Positions 4,288-8,128 of a DNA stretch of 8,128 nucleotides are shown here, piece by piece; position 1 is the first letter of the stretch; every line of letters starts with the position of its first letter. A program made the translations under genes and the position numbers. The notes beneath the pieces are model-generated. The model was not told where the DNA came from. It saw nothing but the letters and a program-made list of their open reading frames with translations, and searched no databases. The stretch spans positions 1 through 8,128 of the forward strand of contig BEHO01000038.1 in NCBI GenBank assembly GCA_002898915.1, given 5' to 3'. The DNA is from a bacterium HR12 (lineage in GTDB: Bacteria; Actinomycetota; UBA4738; HRBIN12).

Positions 4288-5898
4288 TCAGAACCAGGGG
4301 GTCTCCGTATAGGTGCCGAACACCCCGCGGAGCGCCTCGACGATCTCGCCCTCGGTGCAGCCGGCCCGCGCGCACTCCACGAGGGAGGGCACGAGGTTCT
4401 CCTCCCCCCGCGCGGCCGCCACGAGTCGCTCGAGGACCGCCGCGGCCCTGGCGGCGTCCCGGCGGGCGCGGTGCTCGCGCACCCGTCGCACCTGCTCCGC
4501 CTCGACCTCGGGCCCGATGACGAGGATGGGGACCGACGGCTCCTCGTCCTCCACGAAGCGTGTCACGCCGACCTTCACGAGCTCGCCGGATCGGTACCGC
4601 TCCTGCTCCCGCCACGCGGACTCGGCGATGGCGCGCTGGAACTCGCCGCGCTCGATCCCCGCAAGCACGCCCTCGAGCATGGATCCGGACCCCCAGGCCG
4701 AGATCCGGGCCAGCTCCTCCTCCGCCAGGGCCTCGAGGCGGTCCGTGAGGTGCTCGATCAGGTACGAGCCGCCGAGGGGGTCGGCGACGTCCGCGACGCC
4801 GGTCTCGTAGGCGATGATCTGCTGGGTCCGCAGCGCGAGCGTGGCCGCCTCCTCCGTCGGCAGGGCGAGCACCTCGTCGAGGGCGTTCGTGTGGAGCGAC
4901 TGGGTGCCCCCGAGCACCGCCGCGAGGGCCTCGATCGCCGTGCGCACCACGTTGTTCCACGGTTGCTGCGCGGTGAGGGAGACGCCGGCGGTCTGGGTGT
5001 GGAACCGGAGCCGCATCGCCGCCGGGTCGGTCGCCCCGTAGCGCTCCCGCAGCCACCGCGCCCAGATCCGCCGCGCCGCCCGGTACTTCGCGATCTCCTC
5101 GAAGAAGTCGATGTGGGCGTTGAAGAAGAACGAGAGCTGCGGGACGAACCGGTCGACCGCGAGGCCCCGCGCCATCCCGAGCTCCACGTAGGCGAACCCG
5201 TCGGCGAGGGTGAAGGCGAGCTCCTGGACGGCGGTCGCGCCGGCCTCTCGGATGTGGTAGCCGGAGACGCTGATCGGGTGCCACCGCGGCACCCGCTCCG
5301 CGCAGAACACCAGCAGGTCGCCGATGAGCCGCAGGTGCGGGCGCGGCGGGAAGATCCACTCCTTCTGCGCGATGTACTCCTTGAAGATGTCGGTCTGGAG
5401 CGTGCCGTCGAGCCGCTCCCACGGCACCCCCTGGCGCTCGGCGGCCGCGAGGAAGAAGGCGAAGAGGATCACCGCCGGGCCGCTGATCGTCATGGAGGTC
5501 GTGATCTCGCCGAGCGGGATCCCCGCGAAGAGCTCCTCCAGATCCGCGAGCGAGTCCACGGCGACGCCGCACCGGCCGACCTCGCCCTCGGAGCGGGGAT
5601 CGTCGGAGTCGCGCCCCATCAGGGTGGGCATGTCGAACGCCACCGAGAGCCCGCCCTGACCCCGTTCGAGGAGGAACCGGTACCGGGCGTTCGTCTGCGG
5701 CGCGGTGCCGAACCCGGCGAACTGGCGCATCGTCCACAGGCGGCCCCGGTACATCGTGGCGTACGCGCCGCGCGTGAACGGGTACGAGCCGGGCTCCCCG
5801 AGGGCGGTCCCGGGATCGAACCCGGCCAGGTCCTCCGGGCCCAGGACCGTCGGCAGCGGCAGGCCCGAGAGGGACCTCGCCGCTCGCTCCTCGGTCAC
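4288..5898 (-). CDS. Coenzyme-B12-dependent acyl-CoA mutase large subunit, isobutyryl-CoA-mutase type (methylmalonyl-CoA mutase family), 536 aa
   Basis: This is the catalytic TIM-barrel subunit of a carbon-skeleton mutase that rearranges an acyl-CoA by a radical mechanism with adenosylcobalamin. GTG 5898 overlaps the meaB stop by 4 bp (GTGA) and has GGAGGAGG (5905-5912) 6 nt upstream. Key segments are ATMYRGRLWTMRQFAGFGTA (47-66), GQGGLSVAFDMPT (80-92), LQTDIFKEYIAQKEW (167-181), SVSGYHIREAGATA with Tyr214 and His215 (the active-site pair equivalent to Tyr243/His244 of methylmalonyl-CoA mutase), LRFHTQTAGVSLTAQQPWNN, and SLHTNALDE. The substrate-discriminating positions read Phe60 and Gln178, 118 residues apart. 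These match Phe80/Gln198 of isobutyryl-CoA mutase, whereas methylmalonyl-CoA mutase has Tyr89/Arg207. The protein ends after the barrel (VFGTYTETPWF). There is no cobalamin-binding domain and no DxHxxG motif, so a separate small subunit is required and is not in this window. Automated annotation would probably say methylmalonyl-CoA mutase; isobutyryl/butyryl-CoA is my preferred substrate pair. Confidence 0.95.
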   Translation of the reverse strand: MTEERAARSLSGLPLPTVLGPEDLAGFDPGTALGEPGSYPFTRGAYATMYRGRLWTMRQFAGFGTAPQTNARYRFLLERGQGGLSVAFDMPTLMGRDSDDPRSEGEVGRCGVAVDSLADLEELFAGIPLGEITTSMTISGPAVILFAFFLAAAERQGVPWERLDGTLQTDIFKEYIAQKEWIFPPRPHLRLIGDLLVFCAERVPRWHPISVSGYHIREAGATAVQELAFTLADGFAYVELGMARGLAVDRFVPQLSFFFNAHIDFFEEIAKYRAARRIWARWLRERYGATDPAAMRLRFHTQTAGVSLTAQQPWNNVVRTAIEALAAVLGGTQSLHTNALDEVLALPTEEAATLALRTQQIIAYETGVADVADPLGGSYLIEHLTDRLEALAEEELARISAWGSGSMLEGVLAGIERGEFQRAIAESAWREQERYRSGELVKVGVTRFVEDEEPSVPILVIGPEVEAEQVRRVREHRARRDAARAAAVLERLVAAARGEENLVPSLVECARAGCTEGEIVEALRGVFGTYTETPWF

Positions 5899-6839
5899 AT
5901 CGCGCCTCCTCCGAGCCGCTCGGCGAGCGACGCCGCGGCCCGGTAGGGATCCGTGCGCCGCTCGAGGACATCGTCCACCAGCTCCGCGTTCCCGTCCAGC
6001 AGGGCCCGCGCCCGGGCCCGCAGGGTCTCCAGCGCGAGGCTCTCGACCTCGCGGAGCAGGCGGGCTCGGCGGCCCCGCTCCAGCTCCCCGGTCTCCTCCA
6101 GGTATCGGCGGTGCGCCGCGATCGCCGCCCACAGCTCCTCCACGCCCTCGCCGGCGGCGGCCGCCGTCTTCACCACCGGCGGGGTCCAGGCGAGCGCCGG
6201 GCCGAGCCGGAGCATCTGCTCGAGGTCCCGGACCGCCGCATCGGCCCCCTCCCGATCGGCCTTGTTCACCACGAAGACGTCGGCGACCTCGAGGATCCCG
6301 GCCTTCGCCACCTGCACGGCGTCCCCCCATCCCGGCGTGACCACGACGAGGGTCGTGTCCGTCGCCGCAGCCACATCCACCTCGGCCTGCCCCACCCCCA
6401 CGGTCTCCACGAGGATGAGCTCGAACCCCGCCGCCTCCAGGACCCGGACCGCCTCCGGCGTGGCGAGCGCCATCCCACCGAGGTGGCCGCGGGTCGCCAT
6501 CGAGCGGATGAAGACCCCGGGGTCCGTGGCGTGGTCCTGCATCCGCACCCGGTCGCCGAGGAGGGCGCCCCCGGTGAAGGGCGAGGTGGGATCGACGGCG
6601 AGCACGGCGGCCCGGAGGCCGCGCGACCGGGCGGCGCGCACGAGCTCCCCCGCGATCGTGGACTTCCCGACGCCGGGCGAGCCGGTGAGGCCGACCGTGT
6701 AGGCGCGCCCCGTGTGGGGGAACAGCCCCGCCGAGAGCTCGCCGAGCCCCTCGGCCCCGTCCTCCACCATGGAGATCGCGCGCGCGATCGCGCGCCGGTC
6801 CCCCGCGAGGATGCGCTCCACCAGCTCGCTCGGCTCCAC
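5895..6839 (-). CDS. meaB: MeaB-family G-protein chaperone of the B12-dependent mutase, 314 aa
   Basis: This is a GTPase of the G3E (SIMIBI) class that gates adenosylcobalamin loading, prevents damaged cofactor from binding and reactivates the mutase. After a helical N-terminus (VERILAGDRRAIARAISMVED), the G domain shows Walker A GSPGVGKST (53-61), the family signature VDPTSPFTGGALLGDRVRM (82-100), the switch region SMATRGHLGG (113-122), ETVGVGQAEVDV (145-156) carrying the G3 element, and NKAD (192-195) for guanine recognition. The C-terminal helical arm (about 255-314) is the dimerisation part of MeaB. Length is normal. The start is GTG 6839; no Shine-Dalgarno sequence is visible, but the gene begins 19 nt after the preceding stop. 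Its own stop overlaps the mutase GTG by 4 bp, so the two are surely co-translated in near-equal amounts, as expected for a chaperone-client pair. The distinction from ArgK kinase-type labels in older annotations is only nominal, as these are the same family. Confidence 0.96.
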   Translation of the reverse strand: MEPSELVERILAGDRRAIARAISMVEDGAEGLGELSAGLFPHTGRAYTVGLTGSPGVGKSTIAGELVRAARSRGLRAAVLAVDPTSPFTGGALLGDRVRMQDHATDPGVFIRSMATRGHLGGMALATPEAVRVLEAAGFELILVETVGVGQAEVDVAAATDTTLVVVTPGWGDAVQVAKAGILEVADVFVVNKADREGADAAVRDLEQMLRLGPALAWTPPVVKTAAAAGEGVEELWAAIAAHRRYLEETGELERGRRARLLREVESLALETLRARARALLDGNAELVDDVLERRTDPYRAAASLAERLGGGAM

Positions 6840-6858
6840 GGCGAAAGGGTACCGGGCG

Positions 6859-7293
6859 TCAGGAGACGGAGAGCAGCCTGGCGAGCCGGACCAGCGCGAG
6901 CGGACGACGCAGCGCGCCCCGGAGCCGGATGTCGCCCGCGAGCAGCGCCGCGAGGGCGCGGCGACCGTCGGGTCGGAACGGGTCCGGGACGCCGAGGCGG
7001 AGCGGCGCCCGGACCAGCTCGATGAGGCGGACGGCGTCGGCGACGACCACGAGGTCCGCGCGGCCGTCCTCGGAACCGCTCGCGACGAGCACCCCTCCCC
7101 GGTCGAGGTCGAGGCGCACCGCGATGCCGAGGTCGCGAGCCACGATCTCCACCGCGGCGGGGCGGAGGAGCCGGGCGCGATCCGGATCGGCGCGCAGGTT
7201 CGCCTCGAGGAGCTCTCCGACCACCAGCGCGAGACCGATCGGCTCCGGATCCCGGTACCGGACGACGGGCGTCGGTGGGGGTTCTCGCCGCAT
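6859..7293 (-). CDS. SCP2-like (putative lipid/acyl-CoA-binding) protein, 144 aa
   Basis: There is no firm family match by eye. The protein alternates short beta-like stretches (AVRLDLDRGGVLVASG, DLVVVADAVRLIELV) with amphipathic helices and ends GDIRLRGALRRPLALVRLARLLSVS. That order, a strand pair followed by a helix, a 'gdirvrG' strand and a closing hydrophobic helix, is what I associate with sterol-carrier-protein-2-like domains that bind lipids or acyl-CoAs. I make that assignment only tentatively. It has no cysteines, no signal peptide and no strong membrane segment; Arg and Leu dominate. ATG 7293 is 6 nt after the stop of the dehydrogenase gene and its own stop is 19 nt before meaB, so it belongs to the same operon. 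No convincing ribosome site precedes it, so translation is probably coupled. If SCP2-like, it could present an acyl-CoA or lipid substrate to the neighbouring enzymes. The gene is likely real; the function is weakly supported. Confidence 0.75.
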   Translation of the reverse strand: MRREPPPTPVVRYRDPEPIGLALVVGELLEANLRADPDRARLLRPAAVEIVARDLGIAVRLDLDRGGVLVASGSEDGRADLVVVADAVRLIELVRAPLRLGVPDPFRPDGRRALAALLAGDIRLRGALRRPLALVRLARLLSVS

Positions 7294-7299
7294 CGCGGT

Positions 7300-8128
7300 T
7301 CAGGGGAGGAGCAGGACCTTCGTCGCCCGCCGGGACGCGAACAGCTCGTAGCCGAGGAGGGCCTCCGCGAGGGGGAGCCGGTGGGAGACGAGCGGGGTGG
7401 GATCGATCCGGCCCTCCAGCAGCGCCGCCAGCGCCCGCTCCCACCACGCGTGGACGGGGCAGATGCCGGCGAACCGCACGTCGAGCGCCCTCGCCCACCA
7501 CACGCCGAGCGGCGCCGACACCTGCTCGCCCGCGTACATCCCGACCACCGCCACGCGGCCGCCCCGGCGGACGACGTCGAGCGCGGTCTCGAACGCGCTC
7601 GGGTGGCCCACGGCCTCGATCACGACGTCCGCCCCTCGGTCGCCGGTCCTGCGGGCCACCGCCATCTGGGGGCTCCGGCGCGAGACGTCCACCGGCTCGG
7701 CGCCCACGCGCTCGGCGAGGGAGAGTCGGTCAGGCAGGGTGTCGAGGACGAGGACGGGGTCCGCGCCCCGGGCCCGGGCCGCCTGAGCGGCGAAGAACCC
7801 GACCGGACCGGCGCCCACCACGGCCACCGCCTCACGGGGCTCGACCCCCGCGACCCCGGCCGCGTACACGCCGGTCGTGAGCACGTCCCCCAGGAAGACC
7901 GCGCGCTCGTCCTCCAGCTCCTCGGGGAGCGCGAGGAGGTTCACGTCCGCGTGGGGGACGCGGAGGAGCTCCGCCTGGGCGCCCCCGAGGCCGCCGCCGA
8001 AGATGCCCGCCCCCAGGTTCCGGAAGTCCTCACAGAGCTGGGTCTGCCCGCGCCCGCAGAACCAGCACGCGCCGCAGGCGATCACGAAGGAGACGGCGAC
8101 CCGGTCCCCGGTCCGGAACCGTCGGACG
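7300..8128 (-). CDS. Zinc-dependent medium-chain alcohol dehydrogenase, 5' partial
   Basis: This is an NAD-linked oxidoreductase of the medium-chain dehydrogenase family; the right edge of the window removes roughly the first 85-90 residues, including the catalytic-zinc Cys and His. The visible part begins VRRFRTGDRVAVSFVIACG. The structural zinc lobe CGACWFCGRGQTQLC has the standard C-x2-C-x2-C-x7-C spacing. GGLGGAQAELLRVPHADVNLL and FLGDVLTTGVYAA follow. The Asp in LGDVLTTG and the PHADVNLL segment resemble glutathione-independent formaldehyde dehydrogenases more than simple ethanol dehydrogenases, though the long insertion of the Pseudomonas enzyme is absent. The Rossmann motif is VAVVGAGPVGFFAAQAARARGA, and Asp at the end of the next strand (VLVLDTLPDR) favours NAD over NADP. 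A GTG at 8085 lies in the middle of a conserved lobe and is not the start. It is the first visible gene of the operon with the SCP2-like, meaB and mutase genes. It could supply an aldehyde or acid precursor for acyl-CoA formation, but the substrate is unknown. Confidence 0.93.
   Translation of the reverse strand, partial: VRRFRTGDRVAVSFVIACGACWFCGRGQTQLCEDFRNLGAGIFGGGLGGAQAELLRVPHADVNLLALPEELEDERAVFLGDVLTTGVYAAGVAGVEPREAVAVVGAGPVGFFAAQAARARGADPVLVLDTLPDRLSLAERVGAEPVDVSRRSPQMAVARRTGDRGADVVIEAVGHPSAFETALDVVRRGGRVAVVGMYAGEQVSAPLGVWWARALDVRFAGICPVHAWWERALAALLEGRIDPTPLVSHRLPLAEALLGYELFASRRATKVLLLP

Noticed and set aside
3598..5946. A 782-codon open frame on the plus strand across the mutase gene
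   Set aside because: Its product is low-complexity Arg/Gly/Pro/His-rich with no motifs and lies antisense to the mutase; its second half of the first 500 bases also covers the Fur gene in another frame. High GC3 removes stops from the opposite strand.
4172..5971. A 599-codon minus-strand frame overlapping the mutase
   Set aside because: It is a shifted frame of the mutase with an Arg/Pro/Gly-rich product and no domain. The other frame carries every family motif.

Overview
The window is about 8.1 kb of very GC-rich DNA, probably near 70% G+C by eye, densely packed with genes. It looks like a chromosomal segment from a high-GC bacterium. I think Actinomycetota or a neighbouring phylum is most likely, because of the strong GC3 bias, a TANNNT-type leaderless promoter, a fused PabB-PabC, and stand-alone acyl-CoA mutase and MeaB genes. 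That placement is an inference, since no rRNA or other phylogenetic marker is present. I see no mobile element, CRISPR array, tRNA or rRNA.

Layout. (1) 1-1620 (+): the 3' part of a fused aminodeoxychorismate synthase component I / aminodeoxychorismate lyase (folate pathway), cut by the left edge. (2) About 1638-2290 (-): two very small cysteine-rich genes, a 57-aa double-CxxC zinc ribbon and a 70-aa C-x4-C-x12-C-x2-H protein. A perfect 12-bp-stem hairpin lies between them, and a promoter plus a 5'-UTR stem-loop precede the second. (3) 2292-3559 (-): an enoyl-CoA hydratase followed, 2 nt after its stop, by a GNAT acetyltransferase, apparently translationally coupled. (4) 3662-4105 (+): a Fur-family metalloregulator, divergent from the hydratase. 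It has an apparently leaderless start and two overlapping perfect palindromes in its promoter. (5) 4288-8128 (-): a tight four-gene run transcribed in the order zinc alcohol dehydrogenase (cut by the right edge), a 144-aa SCP2-like protein, MeaB-type G-protein chaperone, and B12-dependent acyl-CoA mutase large subunit. Gaps are 6 nt, 19 nt and a 4-bp overlap.

How they work together. The right-hand operon is a coenzyme-B12 carbon-skeleton rearrangement module: a mutase catalytic subunit plus the GTPase that loads and protects its cofactor. The substrate-determining residues are Phe60 and Gln178, as in isobutyryl-CoA mutase, not the Tyr/Arg pair of methylmalonyl-CoA mutase. The default label 'methylmalonyl-CoA mutase' is therefore doubtful. 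The mutase has no cobalamin-binding domain and no small subunit is encoded here, so a partner must lie outside the window. The enoyl-CoA hydratase fits the same general theme of acyl-CoA catabolism. The Fur regulator may be autoregulated and could also touch the divergent hydratase promoter.

The least understood items are the two small zinc-type proteins, the 144-aa protein between the dehydrogenase and MeaB, and the divergent N-terminal stretch of PabB.
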